A DNA stretch of 64,000 bases from Akebia trifoliata (GCA_017979445.1 CM030718.1:16470760-16534759); one strand, 5' to 3'; numbered from the stretch's first letter, positions 10,797 through 23,544 are shown. The notes: a model not told the origin generated them from the sequence alone. Made by a program: numbers and translations.

Positions 10797-12100
10797 ACAA
10801 TTGTTGCAAAACTCACTTGGGATGACGACTCAGATGAATCGGGAAATGAGGAACAAAGATCATCGGATTGTGAGGACTACAAAGCCCTTCAAATCCTTGT
10901 GGCCTCTACCATAGCCTTTATCCCTGATGATGATGAAATTGAGGAATGAGTGGAATTTGAAAATTTGAATAGCCCTCAAGATGTTGATGACAATGAACTT
11001 GAATTTCAATCAGCATTTGATCAATTATTCGTTAGTTATGTGAAACTAACTAAGAAATATGGTCAAGAAAAACTTCAAAAAGAACTGTAACACGCTGAAT
11101 ATGATAAATTCAGTGAAGAAAAATGCTCATTGGGTTTCAATTAGAAGACATTAAAATTTAACTAGCAATAGCCTTAGAGAGACAGTCTAGCACGCACTCT
11201 ATATCTGAGAAAGCAACGAATGAGAAGAATGAAATGCTTTCAAATCTCCAACAATTGAAAAACCTTCTTACTATGATAAACTCCACTATAGCTTGTTAAA
11301 ACTTAGAACTATCTAATCTTCATTATGTAAACAAAGTTCTCAAGTTTAACGTCAATGAGTTGCAAAAGCAAATGGCTAGGCTTAAGTGTAACTACATTCA
11401 AAAAAATTTAGAGTTAAAAAAATTTCTAGGAGTTCAAAAACCTTATGGGGATAAAGGAGGTTTGAGTTATGATAGGTATACTTCTACATCACCTCCATCT
11501 CCTACTGTGTTTATTTATGGAGCATCATCTAATACTAAATAGAACTCCAAGAAAGTCATCATATGAAACTTCTATTGTGGAACGGTTCACATGAAATTTG
11601 AATGGATAGAATTCAAGACCATCTACCAAATAATGTCATAGGACCCTATTGGTAAATCCCAATCGGTTGAACAGAAGAAGCATAATGAAAGGAAGTTTCC
11701 ACTAAAAACTAAAGTTGAAAATGTTAAGAAAGAGGAATTTCTAAAGTGGAAGGACGCGAAGAATTCATCCCCTCCTAAGCTAAACAATAATATTGGGGAA
11801 CTCTTTAAATAGATTGCTCACTGAAACCTAAAAATTAAATAACTTACTGAGTCAAGTGGAGGCAATCAAGGTGTAAGAAGGTATCCAAAGAAAAAATCAC
11901 CTTCTAGATCACCCAAGTAAAATAGGTCCCCTAAGAGGAACTCACCTATCCAAGAGAAAGTAAAATTGAAAAAGAAAATTCCTTCCCCTCTTAAATGTAA
12001 TCCTCAACCCTCCAAGACAATTCTACAATAGAAAGTCAAAAATAGGGACAACAAGTACCTCGTAATTCATACAGCTCTCAAGGTTGACAATGTTGCACGA
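10797..12100 (+). pseudogene. SIRE/Maximus-type copia gag, continued
   Basis: Resumes the gag split at 4121. An acidic stretch follows (TWDDDSDES... in the 66-codon frame 10749-10949), then a coiled-coil-like Glu/Lys/Leu-rich part near 11000-11400. The island at 11360-11542 is conserved in SIRE gags (FLGVQKP.GDKGGL.Y followed by a Ser/Pro-rich stretch). A lysine-rich part at about 11870-12040 precedes the protease. Stops and frameshifts are frequent. Gag would coat the RNA in cytoplasmic particles; this copy cannot make it. Confidence 0.7.
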
Positions 12101-15055
12101 AGGTACCTTGATAGCGGTTGCATGAGACACATGACGGATGACCGAAGTTAGTTCAGTCATATGGTTGACTTTGATAGAGGGTTCGTTACCTTTAGTGATG
12201 GTAGGACTACGAGGATTATTGTGCAAATAATTGTCAGTGGTCCAAGATTGCTCATAGTGGAAAATATGTTATGTGTTGATGGTTTTAAACATAACCTTCT
12301 TAGTATTTCCAAAATATGCGACAAAGATCATTGGACGAAGTTCAATCGTAAAGTTTGTGAGATCTCGACCCCCAATGGAAAAGTTATAATGAGAGGTCTT
12401 CATACTTCTGATAATTATTATGTTATCGAAAACACAAGAGAAACCACCATCCCCTATGTGAGCAACGTGGCTCAAGTTGATGAAGTCCAGTTGTAGCATC
12501 AACAACTCGGTCATGTTTATTACAAAAACTTGTTTCACATTGCTTCAAAAGGCTTTGTTAGAGGATTACCCAAGCTGGGTAAACAAACAAGATATGTTTG
12601 TGGTCAATGCCAAATTGATAAATAAATTTGACGTACCCACAGAAAGATAACAACTCTTGCCATCTCAAAACTCTTAGTTCTCTTACATATGGACCTTGTG
12701 GGTCCCACTAAAGTTAGAAGTCTAGGAAGAAAGAGACATTTCTTAGTGATGGTTGATGATTACTCTAGATTTACTTAGGTTACTTTCCTGAGAGAAAAAT
12801 TCAACACTTTTGATGAATTTAAAAAGATCATTAAGCATATCTAGACATAAAAGGAATTTGTTGTAGGTAAGATTAGAAGTGATCATGGTGGAGAGCTTGA
12901 GGATGGTCGGTTCACACATTTCTATGATGAAAATGGAATCCGACATGAATTCTCAACTCCTAAGATCCCTCAACAGAATGGAGTTGTTGTGAGGAAGAAT
13001 TGTGTTCCTTAGGAAATGGCCATAGTTATGTTTCATAGTAAAATCTTTCCAAAATTCTATGGGCCGAAGCTGTAAGTACTTCCTACCATGTTATCAATCG
13101 AGTATATCTTCGTACAAGTTTAAATAAAATTGCTTATGAACTGTGGAATGAGAAAACTCCTAATGTCAAGTACTTCAGAGTTTTTGGAAGTAAATGTTAT
13201 ATCCTAAAAGTCCGTGAACACTTGGAAAAATTTGATTCGAAGAGCGAGCAAGCAACCTTTTTGGGATATTCCTAAAATAGTCGTGTTTTTCGAGTCTTTA
13301 ATCAAAGGACCTCATCCATCCAAGAATCCATAAATGTGGTGATCGATGATCAACCCATTATGGACAATGGTTCATCTGACCTAGAGGTTGAGGATGAGGG
13401 AGTATTTTCTGCTCCACCCTTACCTTCCTCAACGTCTCAGGTTCTAAAAACATTACCTATTGTCAAGGATTATCCCGTCAGTAAAATCCTTGGAGATCCT
13501 AGTATCGGTGTTAAAATCCGATGACAACTTGAGATGTTGAACAATCATTTCTGCTCCACATCCAAATTAGAGCTTAAAAATATTGATGAAACCCTCATTG
13601 ATGAATATTGGCTTCAAGCCATGTAAGAGGAACTTTTTCAATTTACTCAGAATCAGGTGTGGTACTTAGTACCAAGACCATCTGATAAGAATATCATCGA
13701 AACCAAATAGATATATAAGAATAAATCCGATAAACTTGCCAATGTTGTCAAAAAAAAAGCTTGTCTAGTAGCTCAGGGATACTCTTATATTGACGGTGTT
13801 GATTTTGATAAAACACTTGCCTTTATTGCCAGATTCGAGTAGATTCGGATTTTGATGTTCATAGCATACTCCATGAAATTCAAATCATTTCAAGTGGATA
13901 TCAAGACTACATTTTTGAATGGCATCTTAGATGAGGAAGTCTATGTTGAACAACCCAAGAAACATCCTCACAAAGTCTTCAAATTTAAAAAGGCACTCTA
14001 AGACCTTAAACAAATCCTTTGTGCTTGGTATGAATGGTTAACTCAATTCTTAATCAACCATAACTATACTAGGGGTAGTGTTGACCAAACACTATTTGTT
14101 CAAAATTTCAAGGGTTATACTCTTATTGTCCAGATCTATGTGGGCAACATTGTGTTCGACTCCACTAATGAAGAGATGCCCTACAAGTTCGCCCACTTGA
14201 TGCAATCTAAATTTGAAATGAGCATGGTGGATAAGCTCAACTTCTTCATAGGGTTGTAGGTTAAACAGTTCAAGGATGGTATATTCATCTTTCAGACTAA
14301 GTATGCGCATAAATTGGTAGATCGTTTAGGTCTTCGGTCTAATAGAACTTACCATACCCCAATGAGCACCACACTCAAGCTCTTTAAAGATATATCTGGT
14401 AAAAGTGTTGATCCACACCTTTATAGGAATATGATCAGTAGCCTTCTCTACTTGACAATCAGTCGGCTAGACATCTCCAAGTTTGTTGGAGCTAGTGCCC
14501 GTTATTAAGCCGATCCTAAGGAATCACATTTAACGCCTGTTAAACAAATCATCCATTATGTGGCTGGCACTTCCAAGTATGGCTTTTGGTATCCATTTGA
14601 TTCATCGTCCATTATTGCTGGTTACTCCAACACCGATTGGGTTGGCAACATTGATGATCATAAATCCACTAGTGACAATTATTTTTATTTTAAAAACTAT
14701 CTCGTCGCTAAGCAAAACAAGAAACAAAACTCTATTTCTCTATCCACTACTAATGCTATATATATTACGGCTGGAAGTTATTGTGCACAACTTTTATGGA
14801 TGAAGCAAATGCTTTTAGACTACGGATCATCTCAACACTAGTGCCATCAATATCTGAAAAAATCATGTCTAACACTCCCAGACAAAACATATTGACATTT
14901 GGCATCATTTTATACGTGAGCTTGTTGAAGATTACGTAATTTCAATTGAATATGTTCCAACTGAGAGTCAGCTTGCCAATATTCTCACAAAACCTTTGGA
15001 TTCATTGCGCTTTGAACATTTTCAAAAATCCATTGGGGTGTGCTCTATGTGAGCC
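12101..15055 (+). pseudogene. SIRE/Maximus-type copia pol (protease, integrase, RT, RNase H)
   Basis: Domain order is PR-IN-RT-RH, diagnostic of Ty1/copia. Protease: YLDSGC.RHMT at about 12104. The frame 12161-12496 carries the linker up to the integrase, and HQQLGH at about 12499 starts the zinc-binding region. Integrase core: VMVDDYSRFT at 12748, then RSDHGGELE at about 12878 and QQNGVV at 12973. RT: ACLVAQGYS.IDGVDFD at about 13760, F.VDIKTTFLNG at about 13890 and IVQIYVGNIVF at about 14128, so the usual YVDD reads YVGN. RNase H: GYSNTDWVGN..D.KSTS at about 14620, then the SIRE-like QNSISLSTTNA and QLLWMKQML. Several stops and frameshifts. The RT active site is mutated, so this copy is dead. 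Confidence 0.88.
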
Positions 15056-15760
15056 CCCAGTTCAAGAAAATTGGTTGAGTGCTAAATTGCACTCCTGAAA
15101 ATTCTCAATTTTTGACTTCTCATCCAATATGAGCATACTCGAGTCTTCGGGCTACATTATTATGCTTTCTAGTCATATCCAAGGTTATGACCTCTTTTGC
15201 TTGAAAATTTTTTTACGTCTTTTTTTTACGCTACGTCTTCGAGCAATTTCTTCGATGATTGAACCCCTCTTAAACTTGGGATTATTGGTAGACTTAGGTT
15301 CCTAGACACCCCCTAAGTTCATTCTTGAGCTTCTTTCATTTCACTTGCTAAATTTTAGCTCATTGCATTTTTCTCAAAATTTCAAACATTTCAAGTTTTG
15401 GCAAAACTTAGTTTATTTTGTTTTTTTGCACTTATTGAAAGAGTTATGGGGCCCATAAGTAGTGTTTTTTGTATCTTAGACACGTATGGGATTAAAAAAA
15501 ATACAAATTTTTTAAGCACATTTTGGAATTAACGATGGCGCCGTCAACGACATTAAATGCCTTCCAATCCTCTATTTTTTGCTTTATTTTCGTTCATCTC
15601 TCCCTCTCTCACCTCATTTATTCTCGAACTTGTACTCTTTCTCATATTTTGTTGCTCTCTCCCTCTTTTTAAGTGAGATTTCTCCATTTCCGCCATCATT
15701 TTTCACGTTTTCATCTCTTCTTTCTTCTTTGCTTTTCTCTTCATCTTATTGCTCGTCGTT
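15056..15760 (+). other. Spacer between copia pol and env-like ORF
   Basis: About 700 bp after the pol stop, with a CT-rich stretch at 15590-15750 just before the env-like start. No supported coding content. Such a leader is expected if the third ORF is made from a spliced RNA, but I cannot identify the splice sites. Confidence 0.5.
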
Positions 15761-17063
15761 GTGATGACTAAGAGGGGGAAACCTCCTTAAGATCCACCTC
15801 TATGCCACTCATTGCGTTCAAAGAAATTTAAGAGTGTAGTGTCATCTTCCCGCACCACTCTACCAATTCCTTCTTCACCTCTACAATCTCAAGTGATTGT
15901 TGCGGAGTCGAATCGGAATTGGATTTAGATGATGAGCTCTCCATGCATCGTACTAGCTAAGTTTTTCGATGCGTATCCTTTAAGAAGTCCTCCGTCATTT
16001 GTGAGCTCAACATCCAAGAATCCATTGCTAATAAGCACGACATGTTTAGTATGCTTCATCGCATGGGTTGGGAATATATGCTTCGATTTGGTGGTGATGT
16101 GTACCCTATGTGAGAGGTAATTTCTATGCAAGTGTGATGGAGTTCGAGTACAATCCTCCATCACTTGTCTCACAACATTCCACCATCAGCTACCTCTACG
16201 CACAGTGGTAACCCCTCACATAATTGGTAAACTTTTGGGGTTGCCGTTATCGGTGTGCCTATGCTAGAGTCAGAGTTTGACACTTGATTCGATAGGAACA
16301 ACTTCGACAAGTATTATGTGGTCCCAACAACCAACTCCACTGGTCCCAAGGATCTATACACTCGACATGCATGCTCACTCATTTATGTATCCTACACAAC
16401 ATCATCTTACACAAACTATACCCTCGTGCTGGCAATTCTACTAAACTGGCCACCCACCAACATGACTTGCTATATTATGTGGCCTGTAGTATTCTCATGT
16501 GCTTACCAAAGCTCATCCTTCTATACATCATTATGACTACACAGTCTCAATCAAAGAGGTGTCTTGGTTTTGATCATTTCATCTCTTAACTTGCTCTAGA
16601 GTGTCAACTTTGTGTCGGCCTTCCCCGTATGATTCCAACAAAGACGTTTGGTGATACGAATCTTACCAACATCCTCAAAATAGTTGTTGGTCCATCCGCT
16701 CCGCATCATCCATCTGTGTCTTCATCAGATGAGGAGCCCCTTCTCATTTTAGAGGCTCTGATGTCTTCCCTTAGCGATCTTGGTTAGGAGTTTGACATCA
16801 AGGTTCACTTAACCTATCAAGAGTACCAGCAACATGCAATTGGCAAACAACAATGGGCTCTTGGCGAACAACAATGACTTCTTTGTGAACAACAATATCA
16901 AATTCTCTCATCACAAGAACACATGGAAAAACATCATGTCCAGCTCAAGTCACAAATGAAGAACATTCAACACTACCTTCATCAGCTCGTTCGGTTCTAC
17001 GGACCTATGCCTCTTTCTCCTGAAGACAGCCTCGCTCCCTTTAGTGATTCTGGTAACGTCTAG
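15761..17063 (+). pseudogene. SIRE-type env-like third ORF remnant
   Basis: Starts at an ATG followed by basic codons (MTKRGK). The best-preserved part is in the frame 16371-16589, whose ILHNIILHKLYPRAGN and following LLYYVACSI.MCLPKLIL resemble the plant-transposon-protein domain found downstream of pol in SIRE and some Tat elements. Near 16800-17040 another frame is Gln/His-rich and heptad-like (QQWALGEQQ repeats, then HLHQLVRFYG), matching the coiled-coil C-terminus of SIRE env-like proteins. Position directly between pol and the 3' LTR supports the call. Stops and frameshifts make it non-functional. No signal peptide or clear membrane segment survives, so a true envelope function is not shown. 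Confidence 0.6.
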
Positions 17064-17517
17064 GTCTCGCATGTTCTTGTTAGTATGTAGGTTATTAGTT
17101 CTTAAGTTGTCATAGGTTGTTGTTTCTTGGGTTGTAGGAGGATGTATGTTTGCTTGAGTCTTATTCCTATAACCATGACTCACATTTTGTAATCCAGATA
17201 GTTATAAATGATGCTTAATAGTAAAATATTTTGTTAATGCTTCATGTGCGTTTGTTCGATTATTAGCATATCTTTAAAATTGTGCATGCTCATATGTATG
17301 TTTTGACACAACTTTATTTTCTTATATTTTCTATGTGTCATTCAACATACCATGCCTATGCCTTATAGTTATATTTTATTTGGTATGTCATTGTTTTCTT
17401 CCGTCATGCATCTCTCTTTGATAGTCATATTAATTGTATGCATGTATATTATTCCCTTGCTTATTGATTATATCTTGTACTAACATAGGGTTGATTACGC
17501 CCTTTGTCAAATACTGA

Positions 17518-17532
17518 CAAAAAAGGGAAGAA
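17518..17532 (+). promoter_or_regulatory. Polypurine tract of the copia element
   Basis: AAAAAAGGGAAGAA immediately before TGTACTTTCC. The preceding TTTGTCAAATACTGACAAA fits the conserved SIRE arrangement in which a TTGTCAAA...GACAAAAAGGGGGAGAATG block ends the internal region. Confidence 0.7.
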
Positions 17533-19060
17533 TGTACTTTCCACTAGTGTGTACTGCCTCAATTGAATTCTACAAGTAAATCATTAAGGGAGAACGAAGC
17601 AGTTAGAATCTTAAGTTTTTTATTTTAAACACTTTTGTAAGATTCTAATTTAGTGTAAGTTTTGTTGGTTATCCTGAGAATGTTTCCTAGTCTTTTTGGC
17701 CTAATTAGGGTTTTGCCTTGCAATTGAAAAATGGAAAAATGGTAAGTTCTATATTTTGTCAATTCCAAAACATATGGTCAGTGTCGGATCGATTAGCCAT
17801 TGTAGACATATGAAGACTCCGATAAAGTTGCTCAACCGCACGTGTCTCAACAAAAGCTCTCATGTGTGTGTGCAAAGCTTCAAAGGTTATAAGACCACCT
17901 AAGATTATTCCTCAACACTAAGATGATTGATAGTTCGATTCATAGCAACTATGAAAACTCTTTCCTTGACTCGTTCGCTCATCAGACCTTTCGGGAATCG
18001 AAAATGGTCATAGAGGAGACATTAAAGATTTGACTGCCATAAAATCATTTTCTATCCTTGGTGTTTTTTTGGTGTTATTATGTAGGTAAAATCTAGCACA
18101 TCTTTGAACTGTTTTGACACCAAACTTCCCAAAAACTCATTTTGACCAAAAATGATAAAAAGGGTATTTTGGTTATTTCATCCATTTTTATCATGGCCCA
18201 TCCCTTGGTAGTAATTTGGGAATGTTCTACATAGCAATATTTATTAGTTCTCCACACGAAATGTGAAAAGGAACTACCGTTTAAAAGTTATGGCCAAAAT
18301 ACTATTTGAGGGCTTTCTATAATTTGTCAATGTGCCACCCTTGTCTTTGATGGCGCCACTATCAACAAACGCTCAACAGTCATATTTCTTACCATTGAGG
18401 CATGAACTTCCCCTTTATTTTTAATACCAACTTCACTTCATTTTTTTGTGTTGGTTGAAGCGAAAGAGAAGAAAGTCTCCCATTTCCACACTTCTAGCCT
18501 TTCTCTAATCATAGAAGGTCTCAAACTTAGTTGAAAATCCTTTCAACCCAAGCCCTTCTCATAGCTGAATCTCTTCTTCCACCAACCTTGCTTACACACA
18601 CATGGGAGAACCTCATGGAACTCAAAACACCAACTTGAAACAAGGGGCATCTCGGATTGAAGAAGAACTTGGATAACTTGAATAAGACATTGACAAATCA
18701 ATCTAGTTATGTTTGTCCTTGTGAGTATTTTGTTAGTTTCTTTCTTTAATAAAAAGTGGTTACTTGGTTCATCCCTCAAAAATCAAGCTCTTGATAGAAT
18801 CAAGGATTCGTAACACGAATAGAGGTTCGTGGATTTTCGAGGAACAAAATCCATACATTTTGAAAGAATGCCATTCTCTCAATCTTAAAAGTTAGAATTT
18901 ATCTTAGAATAAAAATTCTATGTAAGATTTCAAGGTGAACCAAAAACCTTCATTTGATAATGGAACCCAAGACCCAAGAGAAGGGTATTTGGTAGTAGAT
19001 GCAGGCAAGTTGTTGAACCACTATAAATCTTGTGTCTACTTTTCGATTATGAATTATACT
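17533..19060 (+). repeat. 3' LTR of the SIRE-type copia element
   Basis: Begins TGTACTTTCC directly after the polypurine tract. The right end is not fixed. A typical SIRE LTR-terminal stretch (AACCACTATAAATCTTGTG) lies at about 19016-19034, and sequence of a different Athila-type LTR is recognisable from about 19240. No partner 5' LTR is in the window, so the boundary is an estimate. No credible ORF. Confidence 0.6.
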
Positions 19061-19239
19061 TGATTTTACATGAATGACATAGATGCTATGACATGCACAT
19101 CAAATGTTTGAAAAAATGCCCACCTTATGATTGCATGTTGTATGCCATAACTTAAAAAAATTAATCTTGTGCATCTATATGTTGTATCCATTTTAGTATA
19201 TTCGAGAGACACTTGTAATTTCATGGGGTGATTTTAAGA

Positions 19240-19651
19240 CTAAATTTTTAATTAAACTATTCATCCTTATCTAGGTTTAGACACGGTACAAAGTCCGAAA
19301 TTTCAATTCCAACTCAAGGAGCTCATACCAAGCCCTTCTGTTTGATTGCAAAGAAGGATAAACTCAAATATAGTTTTTATGCTAATCCTACATTACTCTA
19401 ATCCCTAATGGATATTTTATCTTTTATTTACTTAGTATAATTTCCTCTTCTATTATTTTAATTTCCAACAACCTTTTACTCTTCATTTTGTTTCACAAAA
19501 ATACAAAAACAGGTTTGAATTACAATTTAGATTAACTTCATTTCTTGCTTACTTGGTAACATACCCCCTTTCGCTTGGGTTCGATCCCTCACTTGCTCAC
19601 AAGTTCAAAAAAGAGTATCAAATAATTAATCTCTGATTAGAGTGAACATCA
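19240..19651 (+). repeat. Right end of an Athila-type 5' LTR (truncated)
   Basis: Collinear with the last part of the LTR at 54296-55525: both have the CCAAGCCCTT block, the TTGGGTTCGATCCC block and the terminal CATCA. The left part of the LTR is missing or unrecognisable, so the element was truncated at its 5' side. Confidence 0.65.
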
Positions 19652-19657
19652 GATTTT

Positions 19658-19676
19658 TTACGTCACTGTAGGAAAA
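19658..19676 (+). promoter_or_regulatory. Decayed primer-binding site of second Athila-type element
   Basis: TTACGTCACTGTAGGAAAA, seven bases after the LTR end at 19651, resembles TTGGCGTCACTGCCGGGGAA with C-to-T and G-to-A changes typical of methylated plant repeats. Confidence 0.55.
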
Positions 19677-20880
19677 AGGTGTAGTCTTTCTAAGTTGGTT
19701 GAAGTTAATTTTTTTCTTTTTATTTCATTTCTATTTTTGTTTTTTGTTGATCCAAATTATTTTTAGAAAATCAAAAGAATCTATGTTCATTGCAATTAGG
19801 GAAACAAACTAAGATTTATGTAAAAACGTTCGACCCAAATCCTTAGATCCAATGTGACACAGTGTACTTCTCTACGCCACATTGAGTTTGGAGAGTTGAA
19901 TCTTCATATTTTAACATTGTTCTTATTTCTACTTCAAGATTGTAATTGTAAGTCAATTTTTATTTTTTTATTTCTGTGTTGTTTAGTTTTTGACATTCTG
20001 TTTATTTTATAGATTGGAGAATTTTTTGACAAGAAGATCAAGTTCAATCCATTAGGTCCAAGATTCATTCCATCACCTTTTAGTTAGGTTTATTTCCTAT
20101 TTTACATCCGTTGTATTTGGAACGTCGTAAGACTTTTACTAGGTCATTAGTTATCAAAGAAGGCTTGAATTGTAATAGACTAGGCAAGGACTACGGTTGG
20201 ATGATACCATTAGGGTTCCTTAAGTTCGCACACAAAAAATGGAGTTGGTGGCCTAAGTCAACTTAACCCATCTTCACCCCGTCTAGCACAAGAGGTAAAT
20301 TCGAAATACTCATGCCTCTCATTGTTAGTGGGTTACTACTTACCTTTTTTTGTTATTTTCCACTTTGTACACACTTGGATTAATTAATTAAGTTTAGTAA
20401 AGATCAGCCCTCTTTTAGGGATAACAATATAAGATAAGGATTGAAAGTGATTATCAATTCCTTATTGTAATTAGGAGAATAATTCACTAGTCATCTAATC
20501 AAATTAATTAAAATCAATTAGACTTGACTACAAGAACCACGAGCTCTATAGGAGAAATCAACTTCAAATTGTGCTGATTGCTTTTCTTGGTCATATTTGG
20601 CATCTAGTAAGATTGTGTCATTTTAAGGGAATAGACTCAATCTATTCAAGAAAGAAAGGTGATTTAAGAGTGCTATTGCTTATGCATTGTGTATCATCTC
20701 CAATCTGGAGATCTAAATAAGTTGAATTTGATTTCATAGAATCGAGTTAGAAGGCTAGTTACGCAATTTTTAACCAGTTAGGAGTTGTCTAGAGTTAGGC
20801 AACCTATTTAAGTCCAATTTTTTATTTCTTGAATTTTTGAAACACTATGTGAATTGCATGCTTGGTAGACGATCTAAGAG
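19677..20880 (+). other. Athila-type leader
   Basis: From about 20150 it is closely collinear with 46720-47400: AAGAAGGCTTG.ATTGTAA, GTTCGCACAC, GGAGTTGGTGGCCTAAGTC, CACCCCGTCTA.CAC, then the AATTAATTAAAATCAATTAGACTTGACTA block. Non-coding. Confidence 0.75.
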
Positions 20881-22230
20881 TAGCACATTAGAACCATTTG
20901 ATCCTTAGATCAAGCGTACCCTCAATAGAATTTGTAAGAAACCCTCAGTAAACATGATGGGTGATCGAGAGCAAATTCTCAATGAGCTCTTCGCTCTTAC
21001 TTTTGCTACCCTACCTATGTGCATTGTGTTACCATTAAATAATATAGTTCAATTTGAAATTAGGGCAGCTACTATAGACATGCTCCCTAAGCTTCATAGT
21101 TTAGAGCCTAGTTGTATACCCACTTTAATCGATTTATGACCAAATGTCAAACTTTTATAAACCAGAATTTAAATGAGGATAGTATTAAGCAAATGTTATT
21201 TCCATTATCTTCGTTAAGAAGCCAAGAATGTACAAAATGAAGGTAAATCCTGATCTCAAAAATATTATGTCTAGTATAATGAGTAGTATGCACAATCTTA
21301 CAAAAAAGCTAAATACTTTAGGCATCTCAACATCCAACCCACACTATGATTCTTACTCAGTTTCACAAGTTTCAATCGAGGAAATTTTTTTATATGTTTT
21401 ATGTGATAGCAATGACCATTTGATTGAATGTTGTCCCAACTTGCCATATGTTAAGGCCGAACAAGCCAATGTTATTAATGGCTATAGTGTTTCAGGAAAC
21501 CCACTCAGAATTCGTATAGCTAAATGTGTCATCTAGATAATAGGATTCTTTTGAATTTCTCATACAAACAAAATGAACCTATTCAATCTAATAGTTAGCT
21601 AGGTTACAATAGAAGTTATCCTAAACAAGCCAGTACATCCATGAACCAAGCCATTATTTCACAAGTCCCATATCAATCTCGGCAATGTACTGAATATAGA
21701 ACCATAATTTTATATTTCATGCCCAATTACAATTCACTTGGCCAACAACAGTCGTCTTTAGAATCTATGATGGCAGAGTTGATGAAGCAACAACAACTGC
21801 TCATCTAAACTCAATGGTAGACCAATCAAAACCAAACTCAGATTAATCAGGTCACTGCTTAGTCCATAGTTAAGATGGAAGTTCAGTTGGGTTAATTAGT
21901 TATTTTCCTTCTAGGAAGAGAGAAAGGTTAATTTCTCAATCAAACTATTTCCAACCATAGAGGTCAACTTATGGTTCCCAACGCATTGAAAGGCCAATAT
22001 GAGGTAGGAAGCCATTCGAGAGATCAACAAAGCTTCATCCAAGCTATCGACACCTTAAGGTCAGGAAAAAAGGTGGATAATAAGGTCCAACCTATTGATA
22101 GGGAAAATGATGTCCCAGAGAAGGATAAAGTTCAAGTAGAAAAATCATAGAATCTCCTAAGGAAAAAGAGAAAGATTTACAAAAATTTTCCATCATTCTA
22201 CTAATTTCTAAAGCTCCATCTTCCCTTCGC
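20881..22230 (+). pseudogene. Athila-type gag with internal deletion
   Basis: The frame 20954-21139 starts MMGDREQ.LNELFA and matches the gag start of the 47-kb copy. At about 21215 the sequence jumps: roughly 410 bp corresponding to 47776-48183 are missing, removing the capsid core. The frame 21228-21536 then continues with M.KVNPDLKNIM...LTKKLN and the zinc knuckle, whose first cysteine is changed (YVLCDSNDHLIECC against CVICDGNDHLVECC). A glutamine-rich part follows near 21745-21845. Frameshifts and stops throughout. Confidence 0.8.
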
Positions 22231-22596
22231 CTTTAGAGACAATAAGAAAAGTAAGCAGTTTGAGGGTATCCTCAAAGTTTTTTAAAATGTGCACATGAAT
22301 ATCTACTCTTAGATGCCATTAAGCAAATACTTTGTTATGTGAAATTTCTGAAAGATTTGACTATAGCTAAGAGAAAAATACCATTTCCTCGAGAAGCCAT
22401 CATGACAGCCTAAGTTTCATCCCTCATCCAACAAATAGTTGCATTGAAATTCAAAAATCTTTGATGTCCAACAATTTTCATTCACATTGGAGATTAAGTG
22501 GTTGAAAAATGTCTCTTACACTTAGCAAAAATGTGAATCTTTTACCTTATTCGATTTATAAACAGCTAGGTTTGGAGGTTTTGAACCCATAAATTT
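22231..22596 (+). pseudogene. Athila-type protease start, truncated
   Basis: Collinear with 49215-49560 of the better copy, ending just after the NLLPYSIYKQLGLE-like stretch. The Asp-containing active-site motif is destroyed (frameshift at about 22520). Similarity stops near 22596, where unrelated repeat-rich sequence begins, so the rest of pol and the 3' LTR are lost. Confidence 0.75.
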
Positions 22597-22610
22597 TTTA
22601 TAGAATGGTA

Positions 22611-22892
22611 TGACCCTAGCCAGCGAAGATCGTGGTGACCCACGAGTAGGATTGAGCCCTGAGGTTCAAACGAACTTGCAATAGATAAGGATTGGTTTTG
22701 TATATGACCTTTGTCGACGAAGGATGATTGGGGTGACTCACAGGTGGGGTTGATTATGAAAGCTTCTAACAAACTTAAAATAGATGAGGATTTATAACAT
22801 TACATGGCCCTTGTTGATGAAAGATGATTGGGGTGACCCACTGGTGGGGTCAATTATGAGAGGTTCTTACAAACCTAAAATAGATAAAAGGT
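22611..22892. repeat. Three tandem copies, about 98-bp period
   Basis: Units start near 22611, 22706 and 22807. Each has GATGATTGGGGTGACYCAC, then a GTGGGGTTGATTATGA-like part, then AACTTAAAATAGAT. The first copy is the most diverged. Confidence 0.75.
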
Positions 22893-23544
22893 TGATGGTA
22901 CTATGTTTCCTAAGAATTTCCAAGTTCTAAGGAAAAAAGAGTTGAGGTATATCATGTGGATCGAAATGAAAAGCTTTTCACTTCTCTTGAGGTTGAAGTG
23001 CAACTCAGACTTACGGGATTCGAGTTCAATTTGAAAGGATGAGTACTACTAGACCTATAAATGCACCTAGGTCTAAAGAATCAAAACCTTCAGTTTAATT
23101 TGGAAGGAACTCAACAAATCCTAAAAGTTTGTATGATCGAGATGCAAAAAAGATTCCTAACTTCTTTTATGATTTTTCAAATTTGAATTACTTGATTGAG
23201 CTTACACAAGTAAGGATTGGCCACTTGAATATACTAGGAAACCTATGGTCATAGGAGTGATGCACTGAGTCCTAATTCTATACTTAACAAAATTCAAAAG
23301 ACTTCGGTAGACCTTGATTTTGAATCTAAGAGTAAAGTTACCCTCAACACTAATGGACCCTTGACTCAACACAAGATGGGAATGTGAAAACACATTAGAT
23401 TTGAGTTTACACTCATTACAAAAAGCCAAGAGAGTGGGAAAGGTCAAGGTTTTATTCCGAGCCAAATACATGTTCTGGTCGTGGATGAGGGTGGATAATA
23501 TAAAAAACTTATTTTACTCCTAAGTCAGGCTATTCTAGGCTACA

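Noticed and set aside
19575..19592. GGGTTCGATCCC, a tRNA-like B box, also at about 55440
   Set aside because: No A box, no cloverleaf and no SINE structure; it is a conserved piece of the Athila-type LTR.
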